Assembly (NCBI GenBank): GCA_017871115.1
Contig: JAFCIZ010000002.1
Coordinates: forward strand, 2,501,501-2,565,500
Source: Cunninghamella blakesleeana
Lineage: Eukaryota; Mucoromycota; Mucoromycetes; Mucorales; Cunninghamellaceae
Reading direction: 5' to 3'
DNA length: 64,000 nt
Shown: positions 45,956 through 58,776 of the stretch, in pieces
How positions within the stretch are numbered: position 1 is the first letter of the stretch
Layout: every line of letters begins with the position of its first letter
Made by a program: the position numbers and the translations under genes
The notes under the pieces: generated by a model
Told to the model about the DNA's origin: nothing
The model's input: the letters and a program-made list of their open reading frames with translations, nothing else
Databases searched by the model: none

Positions 45956-48900
45956 TTATTGTCTATTCATAAAGTATGAAACATGTTTTGTAAATGATGG
46001 TAAAAGTTTAGGAAGTTGAACTAATCGAGGAGGTGCCAAGGTCATTTCATGAGGTAAAACCGAAGAAGGGTCATTGTTAATAGAGTCACCATCCGATTGA
46101 TCGTCATCATCATCATTATAATCCAACTCTTCCATACCATGAATTAAAGAACTTAATGCATTAGTGTTATCTTTAGTTACGGAAGAAGGAAGGAGGGACA
46201 GGATGTCTTGCTCGCTTGTATTATCTAAAGTTTGCATGATTTTTAATTTTCTTCTTGCAGCATGTAGTTCCTTTTGTTGTTGATGATAGTTTTGTACATC
46301 ATCGATTTCTTTCTTTAATTCATCATATTGATCATGCGAAAATGCGTTAGTAGTAGTAGCAGCTTGAATAATACTAGGTAAATCCAAATATTCATCTTCT
46401 TTCATATTTAAACCGTTCATAGCAAAACTAGAAATACTATCCACATAACGTAAAAGATCATCAAATAAATGGGACTTGTCCTGAGCGTGTACGTTATGCA
46501 CAAATCGGTAAAATTTTTGTTCATGCCGTTGTACTAAATCTACAAATAATTGTGAGGTGTTGCTAACGTTAGATACATCTAAACTGTCCAATAGTTTAAT
46601 TAAATCTTCTACAAAGCTTGATACATCTCCAATAGAATCTCCTATATTGGCTGATTTATAGACTTGTGCTAATGGTTGATAAAATATGGCAAAAATATCT
46701 TTGATTAATTCCCCTGTCACGCCTTGGAATACTAATTGCATCATCATATCTTGTTCACGCCGTTTTCCATAAAGCTTCCACAAAGCGTTTAGTTGTTGTA
46801 CAAGCTCTTTGGCTTCTTTGTTATGGTTTGCTAGCGCCACTTTTTTAATTTGTTCCACAGTAAGTTGAGGTGAGATTTCTTCATTTTGTAACACTTTAAT
46901 TGTTTCAGAAATAGGCGTATCTACTATTTTTTATTTTAACCAAATAATAAAAAAGGTTTTTTTTCAGTAATCGAACCTTAATTTGTTTCTTTCTTTTTAT
47001 TTTTTTTATTTTTTTTCCTTTTTTTATTTTTTTTTATTTTTTTTTTTTATTTTTATTTTTTTTTTCACAGAATTAAACATTAAATAATATAAAATAGGCT
47101 TACCACCAATGCTTTCACCTTCAGGAAGTGGAGTTTCTGTTGCATTTTGAATCTTTAAACATAGTACCGGATCGTTAATTGTTTTTTCCAATTCATCGAT
47201 ACTTTTTTGTAAATTCTTGTTTTCTTCATTCATATTCACTGATATAAGTCTAAAAAATAGTCAAAAAATTCACACACACACACATCAATAAATAAATAAA
47301 TAAATAAATAAATAAACACATTAGTATGATCAACACACGCAATATATATACGATGACGATCCTTGTTTTATTATTACTGTTATTATTTTACCTTTGAAAT
47401 AAGCTTTTTCCGCCAAAAGGCTGAGCTAGGAAGAGATCCATTACACCTTTTACCATAATAAATGGATTAGATACCTTTAATATTTGAGCAATAGCACGAT
47501 ATGGCATAAGCATATGTGTTCTTTTTAAATTAGCGGTATTTTCAACAGCACGATCGGATGTTAAGAATTGTGTTTGGAGTACAAAAGCAAAACTAATAAC
47601 GTAATAAAGTAAAATGACATAAATTAATAAATAAAAGGATTTGAAAAAAGTTAATTATGCCTTTTTTTAATAGCTACTTTACTTGATTCTTCCCCATTCA
47701 AAAGCCTTTTTTAAAGAATCTGGTAAATCTTGGATATTTTCTGTTTTTTTGATGATATCAAAGATTTCCAATAAACCTCCTTTACGTACAACCTGTTGTT
47801 TTAACATTGATAATAGATCATCCAACTGATTCATTTGAGCATCCACTTTTTCTCTAAACCGACGTTCTTCTTCCAAGCGCATTTGATCCATAGCTAACCG
47901 TTTATCAATATCTTGTTGTTGTTCTTTAGTCACTGTAATAGGGTTTGAAGTTAAAAAAGTTTCAAAAATAGAACTTTTGGCCAATTTTGGTTGGGAAGCA
48001 ATTTGATGTAAAAAGACACGTAATAAAATACGGTCCTTTTCCCTGTATAATGATGAGGATGGCGAGGTTGGTGTTGGCGAGAGAGAAGAAGGAGAAGTGA
48101 GGGAGGAAAAGGATTTTTCCTTATATAATGAAGTTACAGATGAGGATAAATTTGATACTTGCTCTTTAATTTTTTTGCTGCTGGAATTGCTGGTAATACT
48201 GCTGTTTTCATTATTGTTACTGTTATTATTATTATTGTTATTTGAATAAGAAGCGTCACTAGCTTTACTTGGTAAAGGAGGAATATCCGAAGAAGGGAAA
48301 GCCGATTGAAGATCATGATAAAGTTGCCGAAAATTCCCATGACGATGAGCAACAATGTAAGTTTTATCATTTACATTAGTTTGAACTAAAAATTCAGCAT
48401 GGATTTTTTCGCGTAACGTTCTTTTTTCCACAACATCACGTACCCCCACCACATTGATATCTAACCCTTGACTTGATCCAATCCATTGTAAATAATTATC
48501 TTCATTTTCGTATAAGGATAGTTTGGTTTTTGTATTTGTTGTCACTTGGTCGTCTTCATCTTCGCCAGTTTCGTCTTGTAAATCTTGTTGTTTGGAAGCC
48601 AAAAAAGTTTGAATATATTCTTCATCTTGTTTTGTTTTAATAGCAGCACATAAAGTGATAATAAATAATTTTTCCATTTTATACATAAGCACTCTACGTT
48701 GTGAAGCATGTTTGTTTTTTGGTGTATAGGTATCAAGTTTTATTTTCTTGAACTCTTCTAAAAACTGCTGACACTTGGACCAAAATTCAGACTGGGGATT
48801 CTTGCCTTCTTTTATTAATAAAGGGAATTCAACGATAAAGTTTTGAAACATATAACGAAGATAAGGGAATGGAGTTTCATTGCTAGTTGAAAAGAGAGAA

Positions 48901-49001
48901 TGAATATCTGGTGTTTTCTTTAGTGTATCCAATTCATTTTTTAATTGAAGAGTTATTAATTCTTTTTTTAAATAATGGTACTGTGTAGCGGTAAGATCCA
49001 T
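45956..49001 (-). CDS. PX-domain protein of the yeast YPR097W (Lec1) type
   Basis: Lipid-binding protein family of fungi with a PX-associated N-terminal domain (PXB), a PX domain and a C-terminal DUF3818 region. Exons 49001-47683, 47592-47392, 47249-47104, 46923-45956 give 877 aa. N-terminus MDLTATQYHYLKKELITLQL and PYLRYMFQNFIVEFPLL fit the PXB part. The PX core is split by a low-complexity Ser/Asn insert: TYIVAHRHGNFRQLYHDLQ, IPPLPSKASD, then DRILLRVFLHQIASQPKL. The C-terminal part (SLKKAFEWGRINFAFVLQTQ, PYRAIAQILKVSNPFIMVKG, FLAQPFGGKSLFQRL) matches the DUF3818 segment as remembered. Yeast Lec1 is linked to sterol and lipid-droplet homeostasis; this is family knowledge only. The PX basic site looks present (HRHGNF), though the insert may change ligand choice. 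Confidence 0.85.
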
Positions 49002-49342
49002 TTTATATATGTTTATATATTTAGATTTATTATTGCAATAAGATAAAATTAATTAATAACAATAATAATAGCAAGAATATACAAGTGGGAAAAAAAGAAA
49101 AGAGAAACTAAAAAATTAAAAATTAAAAAATTAAATATTTTATAATAAAAAACTAACCCGGACTTTCAAAAAAGCATAAGAAATTTTTGGTTTAAAAAAA
49201 ATGTACAGTATGTGTTATATTTATATATATAAGAATAGTTGAAAATAAAAAAATAATTAGAATAATAGTAATAATAACCATAATAATAAAGAGCGCTATA
49301 CAAATATTTAATTAAATATCAATATTATTATGATTGTAAATA
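49002..49342. other. Short intergenic spacer
   Basis: 341 bp between the PX gene start and the SR kinase 3' end. A-rich, with nothing recognised. Confidence 0.5.
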
Positions 49343-51380
49343 TTATTGTAACCATTCATGATTCAAAACTTGCTTAGCACTTGCCCGTTTGGTCATATCC
49401 ACCTCTAACATACTAGACAAAAATTTACTAATTTTATCTGCTTGGTCGGGATCCATAAAGTAAGTATCATGTAAGACATCTCGTAATCGGCGATATCTTA
49501 ATTGCTTGGCATGACGAAGTTCACCTTTTTGATTGAAAAACTCTCTTGAATAATTACCACCAATTGTAAGAGCCCTTGGAATAACACGCATTAATTCAAC
49601 AATTTTTATCAAATGGTCTATAAATAGTCATTTTTTTTTATTTTTTTTAAAAAAAATAAAATAAAAGTGGTAGAAATAAGTATTTCATTTATTTTATATA
49701 TATTCATATTTTTTTTCTCCTTTTCTTTCCACATATATATATTTACCATCATCTTTTCCATATTTTGAATCAGAATGGGGATCAAATAAATAATCACCAG
49801 TAATCAATTCAAAGACTAAACATCCTAAACTCCATATATCAGCACGTTCATTCCAAGTTAAACCTACTATCACTTCTGGGCTACGGTATTGACGGGTTTG
49901 AATGACATGACTGTAGTTTCCATTAATAGCGCAAGCATTTCCTAAATCAATGATTTTAACAGTAATGCGATCATACCAGTCTTCTTCTTCTTCCCCTTCA
50001 TTTTTTAAAAGTGTACAATCAAGTGCAGTTGATTTAATAATTTTAGGTGTTGATTTTTCATTGTTGACGGACAATGAAGACATACCATTTTCTAAAGACG
50101 TTGATGATGATAATGAATGGTTATTTGATGATTGTTGTTTTCCTTTTCTAATAATAATAAGAATAATATATATGATATATTTAAAAAATATAAACATTAA
50201 AACACACACTTACACATACACACATACACACACGCACACACACATATATATATATGTATACATATACGGATATACATACATACATACATACATACATACA
50301 TACTTTATACTTTTTATTTTTATTTTTTCATCATTATTATTAATATTTTTATTTATTTATTTAATTCATTTACTTATTATTAACAGGAACCGGGTCAGTA
50401 GTTCTTCTTTCTTGTCTTTTCATTTTCCTTTTTAATCTTTTACGTTTTCCCGTGGATAAATGAGGATTATTGTCAATTGTTAACATGGAAGAGGATGATG
50501 CTGAAGTAGGTGTATTTAATGAATCTTTTCTATATTGTTGATTATTGCTATTTTCATTATGATTATAATTGTTATTTAAGTGATCTTCTACTTGAGGAAT
50601 GCAAATTAGTATGTTTTCAGGTTTAATGTCTGTATGTACAATGCCACATTCTTGATGTAAGAAATACAATCCTTTTGTTATTTGTTGAGTAATTCTTTTC
50701 ACTAATGGGATAGGTAAACCACGAAAATTAAAACGTTTCATAACAGATAATAGACTTTCACCCAAGACTTCAAAAACCATGCACACGTGCTTTGTATTAT
50801 GCCCTGCATCATGCCAAAAGTGATGTAATAATTGTGCAACGTATTGTTGTTGTCCATGATTCTTATCAACTGCTATTTTTTGGATTTGTTCTAATATTTC
50901 GATTTCTTCTAATGCACTTTTACAAAAATGTGGATCTGATTTAACAATTTTAAGAGCTACATGTTGGTTTGTTCTAAATAAAAACAATAAAAATAAAATA
51001 AAATAGTGTATATATATACACATATATAAAGATGAAAGATATAAATAATGAAATTTCTTTTTGTCATTGTTTAAATCAACTATCCCTTTCATTCCTTATT
51101 TTTATTTTATTTTTATTTTATTTATTTAAAAATAAACCTACAAAGTATCTTTTGCTAACCAAACAGTTGAAAAATAACCCCAGCCCATTTTATTTTGTAT
51201 AACATATCTACCATTATAAAAGGTATCTCCAATTTCTACAAAATGATATCCACCTTGTTTATATTCATTAATATTTTCTTCTTCTTCATCTGAAGGTCCA
51301 CACCCTGTCATAGAAGGATCTTCATTATCAGTATTTGTAATATTAAAAGTTGGAGTTGTATATACATGTAAATTTGGCAT
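49343..51380 (-). CDS. SR protein kinase (SRPK / Sky1 / Dsk1 family)
   Basis: Kinase that phosphorylates Arg-Ser dipeptides of splicing and mRNA-export factors. Exons 51380-51142, 50973-50374, 50147-49747, 49617-49343 give 504 aa. N-lobe: YVIQNKMGWGYFSTVWLAKD, VALKIVKSDPHF; hinge VFEVLGESLLS. The catalytic loop is HTDIKPENIL, where Thr replaces the usual Arg, an SRPK hallmark. A spacer of ~125 residues splits the two lobes (basic RKRLKRKMKRQERR, then Ser/Asn and acidic stretches), also typical. C-lobe: IDLGNACA, IQTRQYRSPEVIVGL, DIWSLGCLVFELITGDYLFDP, then RVIPRALTIGGNYSREFFN and RASAKQVLNHEWLQ at the very end. Length and parts fit the family. The region upstream of exon 2 has (TACA)n and (AC)n repeats in the intron near 50215-50303. 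Confidence 0.97.
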
Positions 51381-51896
51381 CTAAAATTTAATTATTATTT
51401 TTTTAAAAAACAGGAAAGAAAGGAAAAAAAGATTTATATCATTTTTTTTTAATAGTAAATTTAAATAAATTTTAATTTCCGCTATTATTTTCGGGTAACT
51501 GACTCCTTTTGCTTTAAAATCAAATAATTGAAATATAACCAATAAATTATATTATTAAACTTCTCCTTTTATTATCTATAAACTTGGCCATATCATTATT
51601 TTTTTAAATAAATAAAAATAAGGAAAAATGATAGAATAATACATTTTATACTGATTTCTGTAACTTTATTTTTTATTTTTAATAACTTTATGTTGTATGT
51701 AGATTTTTATATGTATAAAGATACATTTTTATATTATATATATATATATATATATAGGAAAAATATGAATAAATAAGAAAAAATAATTCGAATAAAAAAC
51801 ATTAATCATGAATAAATAATAAAAATGATAATAAAATAAATAGAATAGCTAAAGACCTTTTTTTCTTTCTTTCTCTATTTTATAAATCCTATTTTT
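51381..51896. other. Intergenic spacer
   Basis: About 515 bp between the SR kinase start and the methyltransferase 3' end; AT-rich with a (AT)n tract near 51736-51757. No gene seen. Confidence 0.5.
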
Positions 51897-54201
51897 TTAT
51901 AAAGAGCTTTTGTATAAAACAGTCTTTGTTAAAGGACTATTACGCTTAGCAAACCATAAGTAAACTTCACCAATTTCTTCCAATTTATCAGTGTAATCAT
52001 CCAAGAGATTAGCAGGTAAAGGAACGTATTCCGTAACAAGTTGATTTTTGGCATCCAATTCACGTTCAAATTCATCATTTTCAAGTCCTTTGCCATCGAA
52101 ATCATAAGCAAATAGTTTATGTACAATCTTATTACCTTCACCAATATTAGAAGCCTTCTTTGAGAAATCAACACCGTTTTCAGCCAAGAATTTCACAGTG
52201 TTTGGCCAGCCAATAGAAGGTAAAACGTAAGCATCAAAACCATATTCTTCAACCATTTTATGTAAGATACGTTTGCATTGAGCAATGGAACGAGTACGTT
52301 TTTGGTCGAGTGATAAGTTAGCTTCAAAAGTAACATCCCAACGATTAGGAGGGCCAAATTCCAAAACAGCATGTTCAACTAAATTTTTTTCAAATAATTT
52401 AGTAGCTGATTCTAAAGCATGTAATTCAAATCCTTCAACATCAATCTTTAAGAAATGAATAGGATCACGTAAACTAAGGTGTTCAGGCACAATGTTTTCT
52501 GTTTTCCCACCCTTCTTTTGTTCTTCTAATGCTTTCTTTAATGATTCTGCATATTCTGATCCAATTTCTTCAGGGTACATTAATGTCTTTTGAATGTGTT
52601 TGCCTTGATTATATGTATATAATAAAGCAAAGCTTGGGATAGCATCTAATCGAATAGTTTGAGTTTTAATGGCTGAGTTGACACTGTTGTAATCTAATGC
52701 TCCAATACCTCCATCACCATGTTCGAAATTACTCATTCCAAGTTCTCTATATTCATCCAATACTGCAAATGGAAGCACTCTAACACGGTCAGTAATTTGG
52801 TTGGCACGAATTCCGAAATTAATGATACCTTAAATAAAAATTAAACATATTTTTTTTAATTAGTGTAAATCGATTTTTAACCAATAAAAATAAATCAATT
52901 TAATTTCTTTTCCGCTTACTTCTTAAATGAGTTTGGGGTTCAAAAGCAATAGCATGAGCACCACTAACACCTGCTACCATTGAGAAAAGACCATGATTAG
53001 ATCCTTTTTTTTTTTTTTTTTTCAAAAATAATAATAATAAATAAATAAATAGATAAAAATGGAATAGTTAGGATAATTAATTTTTGATTCGTTTTGTTTT
53101 TTAATTTTAATTTTAATTCCTAGGTACCTGCATCAACCATCATTAAAGGTGTTTTGCGTTCAGGGTCACGACGATGAATACGAAGGATCCATTTCATTAA
53201 AGTATAAATACGATGTTCACGAGAATAATGGCCTTGAATATTATGGAAGTTATTATCAGAAGTAATAAATACATCAGGCTTAGTGTTAATCTAAAATAAT
53301 AATAATAAAATAAAGTAAAAAAAGAAAACGAGGTTATTAAAATGCCGCTCGTACTCCCTAAGTTATATTGCCCAATTAAAAAACACATAAATCAAAATAA
53401 ATAAATAAAAAAAAATACTTACTACACCGAGTTGCCATGTTTGTAAACCAGTAGAAAAGCCAATATTTTTTTGATCATTAAGACGAAGAGTAGTTTTATC
53501 AGATGTAGGTGCAACAGTGTCAAGGTCAAGTCCTAAATCCGTATGAGTTTCTAAAAATAATAAATTGGAGAAAGAGAAAAAAAAGGATTAAAACTCAACA
53601 TACTCTGCCTTTTTTTATTCTTAGGAAATATATATATAAATATATACATTATCCATAATTAGGTACTTTTTTTTATTTTTTTATTTACCAGGAATGTAAG
53701 TTTTAGGTTGTTTTGGTGAATCTGTCATAGGTGGATATGCGTAATCATATAATGCCGCTTCCTGAGCAGCTTTAGAAATCAAATCATTGTTTTGTTGTTG
53801 TTGAGGAGGAGGAGGGGGAGGAGGGGGAGGTTGGTGATGAGCTGGAGGAGGGGGTGGTGGTTTATTCACGACAGGTCCTGTTTTTGGACCATTTGGATTG
53901 AAGGAAGAAGATTCATGTGTTTGGTGCTAAATAAAAATAAAAATAAACAAATAAATAAAACACAAAATAAAAAAGAATAAATTAGAATGATGAAACAAGA
54001 GTAAATATAATATAAAACATACGTAGAATAATAATGGTAAACTAGTGTATAATATTTATATATATATATGTTTAAGATGATGAGAATCATCTATATTACC
54101 TCAACATTACGAGGATGATAAGACCAAAAAGCAAGGTTACCAATAAAGAAAAGTACAACAAGAGCTAACAGCCATGCTTTTGTACAAAACCAGATCTTCA
54201 T
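51897..54201 (-). CDS. FkbM-type methyltransferase, predicted type II membrane protein
   Basis: Exons 54201-54100, 53926-53689, 53550-53423, 53290-53128, 53003-52920, 52828-51897 give 548 aa. The N-terminus has two basic/aromatic residues and one hydrophobic anchor (KAWLLALVVLFFIGNLAFW), then a Pro-rich stem (two poly-Pro runs), so the catalytic part is probably lumenal in the Golgi/ER. The SAM-binding motif is MMVDAGSNHGLFSMVAGV; FkbM features are AIAFEPQTHL, INFGIRANQITDRV and FLKIDVEGFELHALESA. The last 230 residues (FGPPNRWDVTF, LPSIGWPNTVKFL) are a lineage-specific extension. FkbM enzymes O-methylate sugars or small molecules; combined with a stem and anchor, methylation of a glycan is a plausible role but not shown. 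The exon 5 acceptor follows an 18-nt A run rather than a pyrimidine tract. Confidence 0.9.
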
Positions 54202-54706
54202 ATTTTATTATTATTATTACGTATATATATATTTATATATTAATAAATAATATATTTTTATATATATATATATATTTAAAAAAAAGAAAAGTGAAAGAAA
54301 AAGGAATAAATCCTTGGAACGGCGATCTTAAATTTTTTAAATTTGAAAATTTTTAATATCCGTCTATTCCTTTTCTGGATTTGCATATTTATTTATGATT
54401 CTTTTTTTTTTTTTCTACATTTTTTTCTCTCTTTCTCTATCTCTATCTTTTCTTTATTTTTTGTTTATATACCCTTTGAATAATTATATTATTATATTCA
54501 TACTGGATTTTTATTACGTAGTCGACTATACAGTATTAGTTATATACTTACAAATTATATTTAAATATTTAAATATTTTAATATATAAATAAATATATAT
54601 ATACTTATATATATATATATATGTAAATTATTTTATATATATTTATATTTATATACATATATTATTTATCAGATAAACTACGTAAATAAACTATAGTGCG
54701 TTTATT
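54202..54706. promoter_or_regulatory. Divergent promoter region (methyltransferase / SIP5-like)
   Basis: 505 bp, extremely T- and AT-rich, with several TATATA runs near 54595-54660 before the SIP5-like start. No specific element assigned. Confidence 0.35.
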
Positions 54707-56069
54707 ATGGGTATTCACCTATCTAAATATAATAATGGTTTTGACGAAGAGCTGTTAGAAGGTCATGGTTTATATCACATACCACAGAATTACGATAAGA
54801 AGAAGGTCCGTAAACTTATCATAACTAAAAAATTGGCACCATTTTATAAAGGTAAAAAAAAAAAAATACATTCTCACGTAAATTTTTAATGATTAAATAT
54901 ATTATATTATTTGACCTATTTCTTCCCAATTATTTTTCTCTCTTCTTCTTCTTTTTCTTACTCACAAAAACAAATTCTCTGATGGTTTTTTATTGTTTAC
55001 TTATGAATGTTCATTGTTATCATACTGATTATTATTAGGCTTAGAAGGATTAGAAAATGAAAAAATGACAAGAAATCAAGATGACCATATGACTGGTGAT
55101 AATGACGTTATTGAATGTCCTATATGTTTTTTAGTAAGTGACTTAAAAAAAAAAAGCGAAAATTAAAATATGAGTAATAATAAAATGGATCATTAAATAT
55201 TAATACATATATATTATTATCATTACTTTTAATTCAATAGTCATATCCTTCAAATATTAATTGTACAAAATGCTGTGATCAACCAATATGCACAGAATGT
55301 TTTGTTCAATTCAAACGAAGTGACCCCACGTTACCTGTAAGCTGTCCTTTTTGTGTTCAAGATCATTTTGGTGTTATCTATCAACAATCATCATCTATTT
55401 TATCTAATTATCATGATCAAAATACAAAACAACAGGTACAATCATAAAATAAAATAAAATAATAAATAAAAATAATTTTAAAAATATTAATAATGATATA
55501 TCAACTGATTTTTCCCCCTTCGCCTTATTTATATATAAATACAACATATATATCAATTTTCATACATTAATTTTTTTTTTCACACGTAAACTAACACAAC
55601 GCTTTATTTTTTTTAAACAATTATTTTAAAGCGACGAATGTCTATGTTTCAAATAAATCCAATATCCTGCATTTCAAAAGATACTATAGCAACAGCTAAC
55701 CTTGAACAAAGATGTACTTCCCTACCACCAATGAATCAACAAAATGAGTTATCATCATCATCATCACCTACTTTACTATCATCAATTAAAAAAAAAAAAG
55801 AATTCATTATTAAAAATAAAAAAAGAAAGCAGGAAGAAAAAAATAATCATATGATTATTTATGTAGATGATATAAGACCATTATCTTCTTATGTATCTTC
55901 AATAACTACATCAAGACCCACTTCATCTTATATACTTACGACAGATATAACTATGAATACCCCTCATTTTGAAGATTGGATGGTATTGGAAGCTGTAAGA
56001 CGGTCTTTACAAGATCAACAACAACAGCGAAATAATTCAATTTTACATCACTCTACTATTTTATGTTAA
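54707..56069 (+). CDS. SIP5-like protein with RING-like zinc finger
   Basis: Fungal Sip5 family (yeast Sip5 interacts with Snf1 kinase and the Reg1/Glc7 phosphatase). Exons 54707-54851, 55039-55133, 55241-55435, 55632-56069 give 290 aa. The start [11 protein letters not shown] could be N-myristoylated. The family hallmark is the Cys-rich block [34 protein letters not shown] and [15 protein letters not shown], a RING-like CxxC pattern. Before it, [20 protein letters not shown] and [11 protein letters not shown] match the conserved N-terminal segment. The rest is Ser-rich and disordered, with a short conserved-looking end, [18 protein letters not shown], that reads like a UIM-type helix. This protein is shorter than yeast Sip5 (489). 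It is convergent with the MADS-box gene. Confidence 0.88.
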
Positions 56070-56471
56070 GTAGTAATGATAAAAAGAAAGTTGAAGCGGG
56101 TATAGCAATTGTATATGTAATATATCATTCACTTTTTATTTTTTATATTTATATTTATCTATGCCATATTATATTTGTTTTTATAATTATAAAATCTATA
56201 TCTATATATCTATATTTTTACATCATTCTATAATCATTACTTTTATATATTATATCAATAAATCATGAATGTATTATTATTATTATTATTATTAAATTGA
56301 TATGAATAATTATGTGAACTATACTATATTATATACAAAAAAGAAAAAATGATTTTTTTTAAAAGGACTATATATAATATTATGCATTTTTTTTTTTTAA
56401 AAAAAGTAAAATAAAATATAAAATAAAATAAAATAGGTAAATAAAAATTAAAAACTATTATACTATTTTTT
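56070..56471. other. Convergent intergenic spacer
   Basis: About 400 bp between the 3' ends of the SIP5-like and MADS-box genes, with an (ATT)n tract near 56274-56294. No gene seen. Confidence 0.5.
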
Positions 56472-58047
56472 TTATGATGAAAGTTTCATTTTCTTGTTTT
56501 GATCAAAAGAAATAGGTTGATTTCTTTTTAAAGAATTCATTTTAAATTGCTGCTGTTGTTGTAATGGCAGTGATAGTGGGTGATGTAAAGGAATTGTATC
56601 TGACCAATCTAAATAATCGTTATCAAAAGAGAGTGTTGGATCCATATTTAAACTATTTGTTAAAGGTGGCGATGAATTAGGGGAATATAAATCTGAAAAA
56701 TAAGAAGTAATAGGATGATGATGATGATTTGTTGATGTAAGTTGAGTAGGTGCTGAATTTACAGATAAATTATTATTAAAAGGGTAATGATGTTGTTGTT
56801 GTGGTGTTAGTGTTGACGTGGGTTGATGTTGATTTAAATATAAATTGAATTGATCTTGCTCATACAAATAAAGAGGAGATGGCCAAGGAGTCAATTGTTG
56901 AATAGGTTGAAGTAAAGTATCATCTTGATCAGAAACAATAGACGAAGTGGATGAAGATGAGGATGATAAAGATGAGGAAGAGATCGTAGCAGCAGTAATA
57001 TTTTGATATGAATGATGATGATTCATTGCCTCTTGTTGTAATTGTAAAAATTCATGATGGTTTATTGTATTATTATTGTTATTATTTTGAAAGGATGATG
57101 GTAATGGAGAAGTAGAAGAAAGGGTATTTGCTGTTGTTATAATGTCATTAGAAAAATAAGGAGGAGTTAAAGTTGATGACGATATATTAGTATTCTTTTC
57201 ATTTGCTGGTAAAATTAATTTTGATTCATCCGTAGAAGTTTTTGGTGTAGGAGGGGTGATGATATTTTTTTTTTGTGATGCATGATGTTTTAATTTATGA
57301 TCGGATGATGGTTGTTTATTATCGTTGTAATAAAGGCTAGAATTGGATTGTTTCTTTTTTTTAAAATCATTGGTGGCAATGGTCAAACTTGGTGTCAAAT
57401 CATCTTCTAGATCATTTTCAGAGTGTCCATCATCATGTTCATTGGTATTTTCAAACTACGATTTATGTAAAAAAAAAAAAAATAAGAATAATATTAATTG
57501 ATTTGCTTTGTTTCATAAAAAATTTTTTTTTTTTTAAATAAATAATTCCCAAACTAAGTCTTTTCCTTACATCAACATTGCTTTTGGTTTCATGAGGTTC
57601 GTTATACTAAAAAAAGAATATCTAGTCAATACCTATTTTCCATCTTATCTATGTTCTTTAATTCGCTTATTTTTTTTTTTTATTCGCTTTTTTTTTTTTT
57701 TTTTTTTATACCTCAGCATATCTTGTTAAAAGTTTATTCATATCGTTAATACTTGAAAATTCAGACATTTTATCAGATGAATTAAATATAATCACACCAA
57801 TTTCACAATTACATAAAATACTAAGCTCATAAGCCTTTTTCATTATTCCATGTTTACGTTTAAGGAATGTCACCTAATATTTTTTTAAAAAAAAAGAAAA
57901 TAAGATTAATAATGATTAACATTAATAATCATCCATTATAGTGTAAAATAATCTTTTTTTATTATAATGTATTATAATTTATTTAATTTTTACCTGTCTA
58001 TTTCTTTCGTCTTCAATATGTTGAATCTTAATCTTTCTGCGGCCCAT
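56472..58047 (-). CDS. MADS-box transcription factor, MEF2/Rlm1 type
   Basis: Exons 58047-57994, 57873-57712, 57606-57571, 57455-56472 give 411 aa. The MADS domain is at the very N-terminus: [18 protein letters not shown] in exon 1, then [19 protein letters not shown] and [17 protein letters not shown] in exon 2. The K-I-x-I and R-x-V-T-F-x-K-R residues contact DNA; the lack of an SRF-type N-extension and the phrase [16 protein letters not shown] place it with the MEF2/Rlm1/Smp1 branch. The C-terminal ~320 residues are Asn/Gln/Ser/His-rich with patches typical of activation regions. In yeast such factors act downstream of the cell-wall-integrity MAPK. Exon 3 is only 36 nt but is bounded by good splice sites and keeps frame. 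Confidence 0.95.
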
Positions 58048-58776
58048 TCTTGTTTTAATATAATATTTTGATTATTTTTTTTTAAAAGTTTCAAGTCAAT
58101 ATAAAATATTTAAAAAAAGTAAAATATGATTTTGATTAATTGGAAATGTTTATAATGTGAAGAAAGAAAGAAAAAAAAAAGAAAAGAAAAAGAAAAGAGG
58201 AAGAAAGGAAGAGAGAAAAAATTGAAAAAAAAGGTTACCTTTTATGAATCCCAAAATTTTTTTCTTGGACCATAGCGTAAAGAGGGCTGGGATAGGCGGA
58301 AACCAAAAATGGAAGAGGCTGAACAAAAGGTAACATAAACATTGTGTGTAACCATAAAAAGTTTATCGTTGGGTTAAAACTTCCTTACATTTGAATAGAA
58401 TCGCTTAGGTGTTGATGAACGATGAATGATGGATGATGAATGACGACGGTGGTGTGTGTGTGTTACAACAGATTATGATAACAAACACACGGACTCCATA
58501 TTTTAATGTATAATGTGATTTTTTTTTGTCTCAGCCTACCTTATTATGCTTTATGTTGTTTTTTGTCTTACGTAGATTACATCACCTTTATATCTAGTTT
58601 TTTCTTGTCATCTATCAAAATATATAAATTAAATAGTATAATATAAAAAAATAAAACAAATATAAAAGAAAAAGAGGCTCTATGTATATAGTTAAAAAAC
58701 GTTCCTTTATTATTATTATCCCTTATTTTTTCTCTAAATAAATAAATAAATAATTTATATGTAAAAAAAAATCCAT
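58048..58776. promoter_or_regulatory. MADS-box gene upstream region and WDR20-like 3' flank
   Basis: About 730 bp. It has GAAA-rich purine tracts close to the MADS start, a GATGAATGATG-type repeat and a short GT repeat near 58450-58462. No gene seen. Confidence 0.4.

Noticed and set aside
50221..50303. (AC)n/(TACA)n array as a CRISPR-like or satellite array
   Set aside because: Plain microsatellite inside an SR kinase intron; units are 2-4 bp with no spacers.
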